A model generated the notes under the pieces. The model worked only from the letters and a program-made list of their open reading frames with translations, ran no database searches and was not told the origin of the DNA. Of a DNA stretch of 64,000 bases, positions 34,825 to 44,023 are shown one piece after another. Position 1 is the first letter of the stretch, and each line of letters opens with the position of its first letter. Both the position numbers and the translations under genes were made by a program. The DNA is taken from NCBI GenBank assembly GCA_017549765.1, contig JAFYNM010000008.1, forward strand, positions 62,001 through 126,000. The letters are read 5' to 3'. This stretch comes from Bacteroidales bacterium (GTDB taxonomy: Bacteria > Bacteroidota > Bacteroidia > Bacteroidales > WCHB1-69).

Positions 34825-36888
34825 ATGAAAAAGTTTGGAGCTCTAACACTGCTTTGCGCAGTTTGTTTTTTTGTTTTTTCCAGTTCTGCACCTATGATGA
34901 CGAAAGTGAAACCCAAAAAGAACAAATCAGGCGTTACTTTGTCGAATCTTGACAAATCTGTGAAACCGTCTGAGGATTTTTATCAATATGCTTGTGGCGG
35001 TTGGATGCAGCTCAACCCGCTGAAAGATGAATATGCCCGTTACGGCAGTTTCGACGTCTTGGCTGAAAACAACCAGAAACAACTGAAAGAATTGGTCGAG
35101 AATCTGGCCAAGAAGACGTATGCCAACGGCACTGTTGAGCAGAAGGTCGGTGACCTCTACAAGATAGGTATGAACACCGACAAGATAGAAGCGCAAGGTG
35201 CCGAGCCTATCCAGCAGGACCTGCGGAAGATTGCTGCCATCCAGCGTTCTGGCCTGACGGCTGCGTTGGCTGATATGGCCCTGAACGGAGGGTTCCCCTT
35301 CTTCGGGCTCTTCGGCTCTTCCGATCCCGACAACAGCGCCATGACGATGGCCTATTTCTGGCAGACGGGTCTGGGCATTGGCGACCGTGATTACTATCTG
35401 GATGCTGACCAGCAGAATATCCGTGATGAGTATGTGAAACTGCTGACCAAGATGTTCAACATCTCCGGTTACAGCGAGATGGCTGGATTCAAAGGAAGCG
35501 AGCAGGTGATGGCCAAGAAGGTGCTCGCCTTGGAGACTGCCATGGCCAACTTCTTCGTGGACAAGACCGTCTTGCGCGACCCCTATCAGACTATTCACAA
35601 GATGACACCGGCGGATTTCCAGAAGATGCTGCCCGCCGTGAATATCAACGAATATCTCCAAAAGCTGAATCTGAAACTGGATACCGTGAATGTGGGTCAG
35701 CCTTCCTACTTCCAAGGCTTGAACAGCCTGCTCACGATTGCCGATATGGATATCATCCGTGCCTACCTGGCCTGGAATGTCATCCGCAGTGCCGCTCCCT
35801 TCCTCAGTTCCGAGTTTGTGGATGCCAACTTCAACTTCTATGGCAAGACGCTCTCCGGCAAGGTGGAGAACAGCCAGCGCTGGAAACGCGTCATCAACAC
35901 CATTGATGGAACGCTGGGCGAGGCCCTGGGCCAGATGTATGTGAAGGCCTACTTCCCGGCAGAGGCCAAGGTCCGGATGGAACAGCTGGTCAAGAACCTG
36001 CAGTGGGCCCTTGGCGAGCGCATCAAGAACTCCACTTGGATGACGGAGGCTACCAAGAAGAACGCCCTGGACAAACTGGCTGCCTTCCGCGTGAAGATCG
36101 GCTACCCGGATGAGTGGCGCGACTACAGCGCATTGGAGATCAAGGACGACAGCTATTATGCCAACATCCAGCGTGCCTCCCGCTTCGAGATGGCTTATAA
36201 TCTCTCCAAGATCGGCAAACCCGTGGATCCGACCGAGTGGCAGATGACCCCGCAGACGGTGAATGCTTACTATGAGCCGAACACCAACGAGATCTGCTTC
36301 CCTGCCGGCATCCTGCAACCGCCCTTCTTTGATATGAATGCCGACGATGCCGCCAACTACGGTGCCATCGGCGTGGTGATCGGCCATGAGATGACGCACG
36401 GCTTCGACGATCAGGGCCGTAACTATGACCTCAAAGGAAACCTCACCGACTGGTGGACTCCCGAAGATGCCAAGGCCTTCACCGACCGCGCCCAACTGAT
36501 CGTGGATCACTTCAACTCCATCGAGGTGGCTCCCGGCGTATTTGCCAACGGTGCCTTTACCTTGGGAGAGAATATCGCCGACAATGGTGGTCTCAATGTC
36601 TCCTTCACCGCTATGAAGAAGGCCATGAAAGACGATCCCAAAGCCATCAAGCCGTTGATGGACGAGTTCACCCCTGAGCAACGCTTCTTCCTGGCCTACG
36701 CCGCCGTCTGGGCTGCCAACATCCGCCACGAGGAGATCCTGCGCCGCACTAAGACCGACCCGCACGCGTTGGGCCGCTGGCGCGTGAACGCCACACTCCG
36801 CCACATCGACGCTTTCTATGACGCCTTTAATATCAAACCTACCGATCCCATGTGGATGGCTCCTGAAAAACGCGCCCGCATCTGGTAG
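34825..36888 (+). CDS. M13 family metallopeptidase (PepO/neprilysin-like)
   Basis: 687 residues with signal peptide (MKKFGALTLLCAVCFFVFSSSA). Peptidase_M13_N spans about 40-430 and the catalytic M13 domain about 480-685. Zinc motif VIGHEMTHGFDDQGRNYD lies near 518-535, with the third ligand in LGENIADNGGL near 582, and CXXW-type ending RARIW. Such enzymes cut small peptides in the periplasm or at the surface. Its own promoter precedes it; carbamate kinase follows after 30 bases and may share the transcript. Confidence 0.95.
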   Translation: MKKFGALTLLCAVCFFVFSSSAPMMTKVKPKKNKSGVTLSNLDKSVKPSEDFYQYACGGWMQLNPLKDEYARYGSFDVLAENNQKQLKELVENLAKKTYANGTVEQKVGDLYKIGMNTDKIEAQGAEPIQQDLRKIAAIQRSGLTAALADMALNGGFPFFGLFGSSDPDNSAMTMAYFWQTGLGIGDRDYYLDADQQNIRDEYVKLLTKMFNISGYSEMAGFKGSEQVMAKKVLALETAMANFFVDKTVLRDPYQTIHKMTPADFQKMLPAVNINEYLQKLNLKLDTVNVGQPSYFQGLNSLLTIADMDIIRAYLAWNVIRSAAPFLSSEFVDANFNFYGKTLSGKVENSQRWKRVINTIDGTLGEALGQMYVKAYFPAEAKVRMEQLVKNLQWALGERIKNSTWMTEATKKNALDKLAAFRVKIGYPDEWRDYSALEIKDDSYYANIQRASRFEMAYNLSKIGKPVDPTEWQMTPQTVNAYYEPNTNEICFPAGILQPPFFDMNADDAANYGAIGVVIGHEMTHGFDDQGRNYDLKGNLTDWWTPEDAKAFTDRAQLIVDHFNSIEVAPGVFANGAFTLGENIADNGGLNVSFTAMKKAMKDDPKAIKPLMDEFTPEQRFFLAYAAVWAANIRHEEILRRTKTDPHALGRWRVNATLRHIDAFYDAFNIKPTDPMWMAPEKRARIW

Positions 36889-36918
36889 GTCTTTTGTGAA
36901 TCTAGAATATTTATTTGT

Positions 36919-37863
36919 ATGACAGAAAAGAAACTCGCAGTGATTGCCTTCGGAGGCAATGCACTCTTGAAAAGCAAACAAAGAGGAACCTATAAAGAAC
37001 AACTGGACAATGTGACAGAAACCTGCCGCTCCCTGATCCCGATGATCAAGGCAGGCTATAATATCGTTATCGGTCATGGCAACGGTCCCCAGGTGGGCAA
37101 CGTGATGCTGCAACACAAGGCGGGCAAGGCCACCTATGACGTGGAAGACATGCCCCTCAACTTCTGTGTGGCCGAGACGCAAGGATCTATCGGTGCCTTG
37201 ATTGAAGACGGTCTTCGTCATATCTTTGCAGAAGAGGGCTGGGACAAAGACACCGTGACCCTGCTGACCCATGTGGAGGTGGATGCCAACGATCCCCACT
37301 TCTGGAACCCCACCAAACCCGTGGGTCCCTATTGCTCCGCCGAAGAGGCTCAGGAGTACCATGAGGCTACCGGCGATGTCTATCATGAGGATCCCAAGGG
37401 CAACGGATGGCGCAAGGTGGTGGCTTCACCCAAACCTATCCGTATCCAGAATATCAAACTGATCCGTCAACTGGCCGACCAGGGCATCATCGTCATCACC
37501 GTGGGTGGCGGCGGCATCCCCGTGGCCATGAAAGACGGCTATCTGCAAGGCGTGGAGGCTGTCATCGACAAGGACCTCGCCTCTGCCCTGACCGCCACCC
37601 AGATCCAGGCCGACGAGTTCTATATCCTGACGGATGTGCCCAAGGTCTATATCAACTTCCGCAAGCCGAACGAGAAAGCGTTGGATGAGATCACCGTCAA
37701 GGAGGCCAAGAAGTATCTGCAGCAAGGTCAGTTCACAGAAGGCTCTATGGCTCCCAAAATCCGCGCTGCCATACTCTTCGTGGAGGCCACTGGCCATCCT
37801 TGTATCATCACAGAAGCCGGAAAACTGGGCGACGAGTCCTGCGGTACCCGTATCGTGAAGTAA
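36919..37863 (+). CDS. arcC: Carbamate kinase
   Basis: 314 residues, standard length. AFGGNALL near 10-17, HGNGPQVGN near 53-61, SPKPIRIQN near 168 and TVGGGGIPVAM near 194-204 are the amino-acid-kinase and carbamate-kinase signatures. The enzyme makes ATP from carbamoyl phosphate in arginine or citrulline breakdown. Ornithine carbamoyltransferase follows 62 bases downstream, so the pair turns citrulline and phosphate into ornithine, ammonia, CO2 and ATP. No arginine deiminase gene is in the window. Confidence 0.95.
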   Translation: MTEKKLAVIAFGGNALLKSKQRGTYKEQLDNVTETCRSLIPMIKAGYNIVIGHGNGPQVGNVMLQHKAGKATYDVEDMPLNFCVAETQGSIGALIEDGLRHIFAEEGWDKDTVTLLTHVEVDANDPHFWNPTKPVGPYCSAEEAQEYHEATGDVYHEDPKGNGWRKVVASPKPIRIQNIKLIRQLADQGIIVITVGGGGIPVAMKDGYLQGVEAVIDKDLASALTATQIQADEFYILTDVPKVYINFRKPNEKALDEITVKEAKKYLQQGQFTEGSMAPKIRAAILFVEATGHPCIITEAGKLGDESCGTRIVK

Positions 37864-37925
37864 TCGACAATTAAACAATTAAACAAATACACAATTAAAC
37901 AAATAAACAACTAAACACCATCATT
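37864..37925 (+). repeat. Short AT-rich direct repeats between carbamate kinase and OTC genes
   Basis: The spacer carries several copies of AATTAAACAA-like units in direct order, essentially free of G on the plus strand, so the RNA would be unstructured ahead of the OTC start. Confidence 0.7.
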
Positions 37926-38927
37926 ATGGCATTCAATTTAAGAAACAGAAGCTTTCTGAAACTGTTAGATTTCTCCCCGAGAGAGATCCAATTCTTCCTT
38001 GACCTGGCTCGCGACCTCAAACGCGCGAAATATGCCGGTACCGAGCAACAACGTCTCAAAGGCAAGAACATCGCCTTGATTTTCGAGAAGACCTCTACCC
38101 GTACCCGTTGTGCCTTTGAAGTGGCCGCTTACGACCAAGGTGCCCATGTGACCTATCTCGGACCTTCCGGTTCCCAGATCGGCATAAAGGAGTCTATGGC
38201 CGACACCGCCCGCGTGCTGGGTCCTATGTTCGACGGTATTGAGTATCGTGGCTTCGCCCAGGCAACTGTGGAAGACCTCGCCAAGTTCGCCGGCGTGCCC
38301 GTATGGAACGGTCTTACCAATGAGTTTCACCCGACCCAGGTGCTTGCCGACTTCCTGACGATGAGCGAGCATGTGGACAAACCCCTCAACCAAGTGACCT
38401 ACGCTTACCTCGGAGATGCCCGCTTCAACATGGGTAACTCTTTGATGGTCGGTGGCGCCAAGATGGGCATGGATGTCCGTATCGTGGCTCCCAAGGCTCT
38501 CCAGCCGAATCCTGAGCTCGTGAAGCAATGCAAGGCTATCGCCAAAGAGACCGGTGCCAAGGTGACTGTGACCGATGATGTCAAGAAAGGCGTCAAAGGC
38601 TGCGACTTCCTCTATACCGACGTGTGGGTGTCCATGGGCGAGCCCGCAGAAGTGTGGAAAGAGCGTATCAACCTGTTGAAACCTTACCAGGTGAACAAAG
38701 AGACCATGAAGCTTACCGGCAACCCGAAGTGCAAGTTCATGCACTGTCTGCCCGCTTACCATAACCTGGAGACCCAGGTGGGCCGCGATGTGCACAAACA
38801 ATTCGGCTTGGACGGTATCGAGGTGACAGAGGATGTTTTCGAATCTGAGAACTCTATCGTTTTCGATGAGGCTGAAAACCGTATGCACACCATCAAGGCT
38901 GTCATGGTGGCTACCCTCGGCGACTAG
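37926..38927 (+). CDS. argF/arcB: Ornithine carbamoyltransferase
   Basis: 333 residues. [19 protein letters not shown] near 54-72 is the carbamoyl-phosphate loop. FHPTQVLAD near 136 and [10 protein letters not shown] near 270 carry the remaining catalytic residues, and [12 protein letters not shown] near 231 is the ornithine-binding SMG loop that separates OTC from putrescine carbamoyltransferase. Pairing with carbamate kinase suggests the catabolic direction, but a role in arginine synthesis cannot be excluded. A strong terminator follows. Confidence 0.95.
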   Translation: MAFNLRNRSFLKLLDFSPREIQFFLDLARDLKRAKYAGTEQQRLKGKNIALIFEKTSTRTRCAFEVAAYDQGAHVTYLGPSGSQIGIKESMADTARVLGPMFDGIEYRGFAQATVEDLAKFAGVPVWNGLTNEFHPTQVLADFLTMSEHVDKPLNQVTYAYLGDARFNMGNSLMVGGAKMGMDVRIVAPKALQPNPELVKQCKAIAKETGAKVTVTDDVKKGVKGCDFLYTDVWVSMGEPAEVWKERINLLKPYQVNKETMKLTGNPKCKFMHCLPAYHNLETQVGRDVHKQFGLDGIEVTEDVFESENSIVFDEAENRMHTIKAVMVATLGD

Positions 38928-38950
38928 TCATTCGCCAAGGCATACTTAAT

Positions 38951-38987
38951 AAGCGGGGTACTTGCAAAAAGTGCCCCGCTTTTTTGT
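38951..38987 (+). terminator. Intrinsic terminator after the OTC gene
   Basis: AAGCGGGG...CCCCGCTT with further pairing toward the loop (TACTT/AAGTG) and a following run of six T. It lies about 25 bases after the stop codon and closes the pepO-type - arcC - OTC unit. Confidence 0.9.
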
Positions 38988-39007
38988 AAAATAATGAAGG
39001 GAAACGA

Positions 39008-39322
39008 CTATGCGACTGTGATGGCAGTGCCCGTGGCGATGACCATGAGCATGGAGTTTCCCACGACTTCAAAGTCTAAATCAATGCCGACAACAGCATT
39101 GGCACCTAACTTCTCTGCACGTGCCGTTAACTCTGCTAATGCATCTTCCTTGGCTGCGATAAGCTCCTTTTCGTAAGTCCGGGAACGTCCGCCAAAGAAA
39201 TCACGTAATCCAGCAAAAGCATCTTTGACAAAGTTAATACCGGCAATGACCTCTCCTGTGACAATGCCATGGTATTGTGTGATCTGTTTTCCTTCAATTT
39301 GGGGTGTTGTGGATAAAATCAT
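39008..39322 (-). CDS. YbjQ family (UPF0145) protein
   Basis: 104 residues, normal family length. [24 protein letters not shown] near 11-34 and [22 protein letters not shown] near 68-89 are the two conserved halves of YbjQ/UPF0145 proteins, which form pentamers. Function unproven; the family was once called heavy-metal-binding. It follows tamB on the same strand after 78 bases, without a clear promoter of its own. Confidence 0.9.
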   Translation of the reverse strand: MILSTTPQIEGKQITQYHGIVTGEVIAGINFVKDAFAGLRDFFGGRSRTYEKELIAAKEDALAELTARAEKLGANAVVGIDLDFEVVGNSMLMVIATGTAITVA

Positions 39323-39400
39323 AGTAGTAAGACTTAATGATATGATGATATGATGTGTTGTCGGATAAAGGCTTTTCAGGAAGCGATGATGCTCAACTTG

Positions 39401-42400
39401 TTATTGCCCATTGCGGTTTTCCTTTGTGTCCTTTGTGCCTTTGTGGTTCTTCTTCTTCACCCTCTTCTTAGGACTGTTGAAATCCTGCTTGAATGCCAAA
39501 GCAACCCCTGCGGTATAGTTGATCTGGTTGTCCACGAAATGGTACTCGTCGCGCTCCCCGATATAGGTGTAGGCTTTGAGCTTCCACGTCCCCTTGGGGT
39601 TGATGTTGTAGTTGACGATGAAGTCGCCATACATATTGTTCAGGGCGGAGGTGTTGCGGTCGTCGTAATAGCCGATGCTGGTCTCGAGGGATATCTTGTC
39701 CTTCAACAGGTTGGCACCCGCCGTGACTCCATATTCGGCGGAAGTCTTGTCGGTAGCCTGGTTGTAGGTGATGCCGAACGACCCCTTCTGGTTGGCCATC
39801 ATATTGCCCAATATGTTGTTGATCATATTGCTGAACAGGTTGAGTCCGCTGGCCCCCAAGTCGGTCTCGCCAGAGAACATGTCGTTGGGCATGAAGTTGT
39901 TGGTCATCAAGAAATAGGCGAACTGCTTGGTGAGGTTCTCTTTGTTGGTGGTGTCGATGGCGTTGTAGAACATGGTGCGCACCTCGTTGCTGCTGTTGGG
40001 CAACTCAAAACTGAAGGTGGGCTCTATCTGCCGCATCAGCTGGCCGTTCAAATGGATGTACGAGTTGACGTTCACATTGCCGCTCAAAGATTCCTGGGTG
40101 AGGATGTTGTTGAGCGATGTCTTGGAGGTTTTGTAGGCACTCACCTTGACAAGCATGTTCTCCAAAGGACCGTCAAAATGGATGTTTCCTCCCGGGACTA
40201 GTACAAAACGTGAGTTCACAACATTGTAAAGGGCAATCTTGAAGTCTCCAGAGTTGAGTCCTAAATTGCCATATAGGTTAAGTTCGTCGTTGGCATCGTT
40301 GTAAAGCAATTGGAAACGCCCCTCTGCCTTGGCATTCATGGTTCCTCCGATCGATTCCAAGATAAGGGTGACATCCGCATCATTGGTGACGTTGAAGGTG
40401 AAGTTGAAATCCAAGGCAGCACCGGAATGGGGCTCCATCAGCTCGGCAATCTCGTCGCTGTCCGTTTTCTTGGGTTTGAAGTAGATGACACTTGACTGGG
40501 AGGCAGAGTTCACTGAACTGACCTGTAGGGTGATGTGCGTTCCATCCAGTGTGGTCAGGTTGGGACCGAGGAATGAGAGTGTGTTCTCGTCGCCCTTGAT
40601 GCTAATATCCCCAGCCGCGTATGCCTTGCCGTAGAAGACACTGTTCACACTTCTCGGGGTGTTGAGCGCCATAATCCGATTTGTGTGGATGTTTAAGTCT
40701 ATCTTCATGTCTTTGAATAGATTATGGCGGATGATGCCACTCATATAGGCCGTATTCTTGTCAGGATCATGAATCAGCATCTTGTCAAAGACAATTCCCT
40801 CCTCGTTGAAGAGGATGTCTTGGTTGCGCACAATATAATTGGTGTTGAGTGCCGTGATGCCCATGTCGGCATCCAGGACATGCACCACCCCGTCGAAGTA
40901 CGATTTCTTGGGGTTGATGTAGATGGAAAGATCGCCGGACGCCTTGCCTCGGATGTGGTCGCTGAAACTGGACAGGAAAGGGGAGAGGAAACCGGCGTTC
41001 AGCGTGTCGAAATGAGTCTTGATGGTGAAGCTCTTTTGGTCGATCTTGTAGTCTCCGTTCAGCCGAGCCAGAAGATGCTTCTCCTGAAGGAACCCCCGGA
41101 AACTCTGATCCAACATTTTCTGGGAAGGAATGGTCAGGCTGTCACTGAAAATGCCTCCCGTAAATCCAATCTTGCCCATCGTGTCCAATAGAGCGGATAT
41201 AAACACCTGCCCGATAGGCTCCTCGTTGAAGGTGAAGTCGCCGGCAAAAGCCTTGCCGAGGACGATGGTCTTTCCTTTCCGGTTGCCGATATTGATTTTG
41301 GCAGACACATCACCATCTATCGAGATGCTGGGCAACAACGGGTTGACGAGTTCCAGGTCAACTTCGGAGAGGGACACCGTCAGCAAGTCGTTGGAATTTT
41401 TGGCATAGCTGCCGTTGACCTCTATGCTACTGCCCCGGTTGGCAAATTGCAAGTCATGGACAACCAGCCTGTCTTTCTGGATGTGAATTTCATTCTCATT
41501 GTTGAAGTTCCAGTCCAGATTATTCAGGAACACCTTGGAATTGCGGAGGCCAAGCACTATGTCGTCCGCGTTCTTCAGAGAAGCAATGCCAGAAAGGTTG
41601 CTGATATTAGTGGCAGAGTTGAAAGGATTGTGCCACTGGATGTCGTAGTTGATGGTGTCATGGACGGCATCGGCGGTGGCCGCCACATTGTCGAAGGTCA
41701 GTCGCGACTGGTTGACGAACACGATGGCGGAGTCGCTGGACAGGTTCAGCGCCAGCGTCTTTTCCGGACTGTCATAACCAGTGAGGGAGATGTTGTGGAC
41801 CATGACCTTGTTGCGTAATGCGAAAAAGGGCGAACTGGCGGAGATGGCGGTTCTGGACTCTTTGGCGTTGATGTCGACATCAACCATCGAGTTGGGCGCA
41901 ATGAACAGGTCGGGGAACAGAAACTTGGTGACGGAGTAGGTGCGGTATGTGTTCAGGTGAAACTTTACATAGCCATCTTGGATGGACTCCTCGGTGCTGG
42001 CCATGTCGGATTGCGCTGTCTGCTTCACCAAGCCAGGCACGACATGCTGTAACATGCCGACGAGAGAATCCTTGAGCGTCTTCATCTCGTAGTTGGTCTC
42101 CAATGAGGCGTTGGCAATGCCAGAGGAGAGGATGTATTTATGGATGTTATCCATGTTGATGGCCGTGAAACGGAGTCTCTCCCCTTGCACACTGTCGGTG
42201 GCGGTCTTGACACGGATGTTGTCGAAGGCTATGAAGCCGTTGGCATCGTTGAGATTGGTTCCGCGCATCATAATGACGAAGTTGTCGAATCCCACCTCGA
42301 AGTTAGGGTTCTGTTGCAAGGTGAGGAGCGCCTTCTGAAATCCTTTGGCAGTGGCGGAGTCTATCGGTGGCATGGCGGAGGCAATGGCCCCGGCATTCAG

Positions 42401-44011
42401 TTGCGACAGCTTGATGTTGCCTTGCAGGGAGGGGCGCTCCTCTGTCATGTCCAGCTGGGCCACCACATCTCCCTTGATGTTGGGATCCCGGGTGGTGAGT
42501 TCCAAATTGTATAGGCGGTTTTGATAGTCCCCCTCCACCTTGCTGTGGCGGATGTTGTACCCCATGAGCCGTATGTCGGAGATGTCGCCGTCCAGATGGG
42601 CGCGCAAGGAGCTGAAGTCTGCAGTGGTCCAGGTGGTTCCATCCATGGAGCCGTCCACGGTGAGGTCGGCATGGGTGGTGCCAACGAGGTTCCCTTTGCC
42701 TGTGAGCTTGGCCAAGTTGAGGCCGTTGGCTTTGACATTGCCCTTCAACTGCATCTTGCCATTGTCGGGCAGGGTGCTCAGATGTGCTTGCAACATCCCC
42801 GCAGAGGAGCTGGTGTTGAGGTTGGTGGTGAAGGTGTTGGGTGTGCCTACGAAGGAACCGTTCAACTGCACCGTGCCCAACTTCTGGGCCACTTTTGGTA
42901 ACGTGATACCCTTGCCACCCGGCAGCGTGAAGGCCACTAGCTCGGGCAGACTGCATGCTGCAGAGTCGATCTGCGCATTGATGCGCGCATTCCAGAAATT
43001 CGTGATATCTTTGAAGGAGAAATCACCCGCCAGCTTGGTGAACATGCCCCACCGCGCTTTCAGGTTGATGAGGCTGAAGTCGTTGACATAGCCCTGCACA
43101 CGGTCCGACTGGATGGTGAAGACATCCTCCATGCCCTTGATGGCCGGTGCCCAGCAGGCCACGTCACCCATCGCCAAGACGGTGGGACGGATGTTAGCCG
43201 TGATCAATACCGAGTCTAAAAACTCCCCGTAGGTCTTCCACTCAGGATAGGAGAATTTCAAGTCCAAGTCCAGATTGCTTCGGTCGGTGACGGCCTTGAA
43301 GTTCTTGAAGGTGAGCGAGGTGTCACAGATGTTGAACTGGCCGCTGCCGTTCTTCATCTTGAAGCCGCCATATTGCGTGAAGGCCATCTTCTGAAAGTCG
43401 GCGGAGACATTGGCGCCGACAAGCTTGAAGGGCTTCATGTCCCAGTTGATGTCCTTGAATTCCAGGTAGTAATAGTCGATGTCGGGATTGCCTTTGGTGT
43501 CATAGACGACCCGTTTGTTGTCGTTGATGAGCACAAAACGGGAATCGGTGAGATAGACATGGGAACCCTCCAGTTCAAAAGGCGCTTTCTTTTTCTCCTT
43601 GTGAAACTTTTTGGCCCATTGGGCAATGTTGATGGTCTCTTCGCCTTTGTAGGTGCGCAGCACGATGTTGGCCTTGGAGAGCTCCACGGTGCCGAACTTT
43701 AACTGGACGGGCTTGGTCTTGACCGAGAGAAGGCGACCCTTGACCTTGCCCACATAGATCATGTCGTTGTTGTGATGGTCGGCGATGCGCACCCCTTCGG
43801 CGGCAATCTTCAGCGATGGGGTGATGTGGATGCGGTCGATGGAGATCTCGGTGCCCCACTTTTCGCTGATTTTCTGCGTCACCTTGCTGACGGCGAAGGT
43901 CTGAACGGCAGGCACAAAGCAGAGGCCCACAATGAGCAGGTCCAGGGCGATGAGCCCCAGAAATACCCAGAGGAGTATCTTCCAAATTTTTTTTCTACTT
44001 TTGCCGCTCAC
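39401..44011 (-). CDS. TamB-type translocation and assembly module / AsmA-like protein (DUF490)
   Basis: 1536 residues. One N-terminal membrane anchor (about 9-33, ILLWVFLGLIALDLLIVGL) precedes long repetitive beta structure typical of TamB and other bridge-like lipid-transfer proteins. The DUF490 region lies at about 1050-1510 and ends near GVALAFKQDF. It should span the periplasm and help move lipid or outer-membrane protein; no TamA gene is nearby. The start is GTG at 44011, since no better in-frame start precedes the anchor. The last 20 residues (with NHKGTKDTKE) are encoded by a dispersed repeat and are probably not part of the fold. Confidence 0.88.
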   Translation of the reverse strand: MSGKSRKKIWKILLWVFLGLIALDLLIVGLCFVPAVQTFAVSKVTQKISEKWGTEISIDRIHITPSLKIAAEGVRIADHHNNDMIYVGKVKGRLLSVKTKPVQLKFGTVELSKANIVLRTYKGEETINIAQWAKKFHKEKKKAPFELEGSHVYLTDSRFVLINDNKRVVYDTKGNPDIDYYYLEFKDINWDMKPFKLVGANVSADFQKMAFTQYGGFKMKNGSGQFNICDTSLTFKNFKAVTDRSNLDLDLKFSYPEWKTYGEFLDSVLITANIRPTVLAMGDVACWAPAIKGMEDVFTIQSDRVQGYVNDFSLINLKARWGMFTKLAGDFSFKDITNFWNARINAQIDSAACSLPELVAFTLPGGKGITLPKVAQKLGTVQLNGSFVGTPNTFTTNLNTSSSAGMLQAHLSTLPDNGKMQLKGNVKANGLNLAKLTGKGNLVGTTHADLTVDGSMDGTTWTTADFSSLRAHLDGDISDIRLMGYNIRHSKVEGDYQNRLYNLELTTRDPNIKGDVVAQLDMTEERPSLQGNIKLSQLNAGAIASAMPPIDSATAKGFQKALLTLQQNPNFEVGFDNFVIMMRGTNLNDANGFIAFDNIRVKTATDSVQGERLRFTAINMDNIHKYILSSGIANASLETNYEMKTLKDSLVGMLQHVVPGLVKQTAQSDMASTEESIQDGYVKFHLNTYRTYSVTKFLFPDLFIAPNSMVDVDINAKESRTAISASSPFFALRNKVMVHNISLTGYDSPEKTLALNLSSDSAIVFVNQSRLTFDNVAATADAVHDTINYDIQWHNPFNSATNISNLSGIASLKNADDIVLGLRNSKVFLNNLDWNFNNENEIHIQKDRLVVHDLQFANRGSSIEVNGSYAKNSNDLLTVSLSEVDLELVNPLLPSISIDGDVSAKINIGNRKGKTIVLGKAFAGDFTFNEEPIGQVFISALLDTMGKIGFTGGIFSDSLTIPSQKMLDQSFRGFLQEKHLLARLNGDYKIDQKSFTIKTHFDTLNAGFLSPFLSSFSDHIRGKASGDLSIYINPKKSYFDGVVHVLDADMGITALNTNYIVRNQDILFNEEGIVFDKMLIHDPDKNTAYMSGIIRHNLFKDMKIDLNIHTNRIMALNTPRSVNSVFYGKAYAAGDISIKGDENTLSFLGPNLTTLDGTHITLQVSSVNSASQSSVIYFKPKKTDSDEIAELMEPHSGAALDFNFTFNVTNDADVTLILESIGGTMNAKAEGRFQLLYNDANDELNLYGNLGLNSGDFKIALYNVVNSRFVLVPGGNIHFDGPLENMLVKVSAYKTSKTSLNNILTQESLSGNVNVNSYIHLNGQLMRQIEPTFSFELPNSSNEVRTMFYNAIDTTNKENLTKQFAYFLMTNNFMPNDMFSGETDLGASGLNLFSNMINNILGNMMANQKGSFGITYNQATDKTSAEYGVTAGANLLKDKISLETSIGYYDDRNTSALNNMYGDFIVNYNINPKGTWKLKAYTYIGERDEYHFVDNQINYTAGVALAFKQDFNSPKKRVKKKNHKGTKDTKENRNGQ
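39421..39449 (-). repeat. CACAAAGG-type dispersed repeat forming the tamB 3' end
   Basis: On the minus strand, CACAAAGGC, then ACAAAGGAC, then ACAAAGG follow in tandem with a 9-base period. The block is translated as NHKGTKDTK, a tail I recall from unrelated proteins in other genomes that carry this repeat. Confidence 0.7.
43996..44003 (+). promoter_or_regulatory. -7 promoter element for tsaD, inside the tamB 5' end
   Basis: TACTTTTG followed by CCGC, 20 bases before the ATG at 44024. It overlaps codons 3-6 of the divergent tamB gene. It rules out the longer in-frame start at 43772. Confidence 0.65.
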
Positions 44012-44023
44012 AATATTAGGTCT

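Noticed and set aside
34927-37386. 819-codon open frame on the minus strand
   Set aside because: It lies opposite the M13 peptidase and carbamate kinase genes, whose protein matches are clear. Long antisense frames are expected here from codon bias, and its translation resembles no family.
43772-44023. In-frame extension of tsaD
   Set aside because: It is antisense to tamB and upstream of the tsaD promoter; TsaD proteins begin at the ILGIESS segment.
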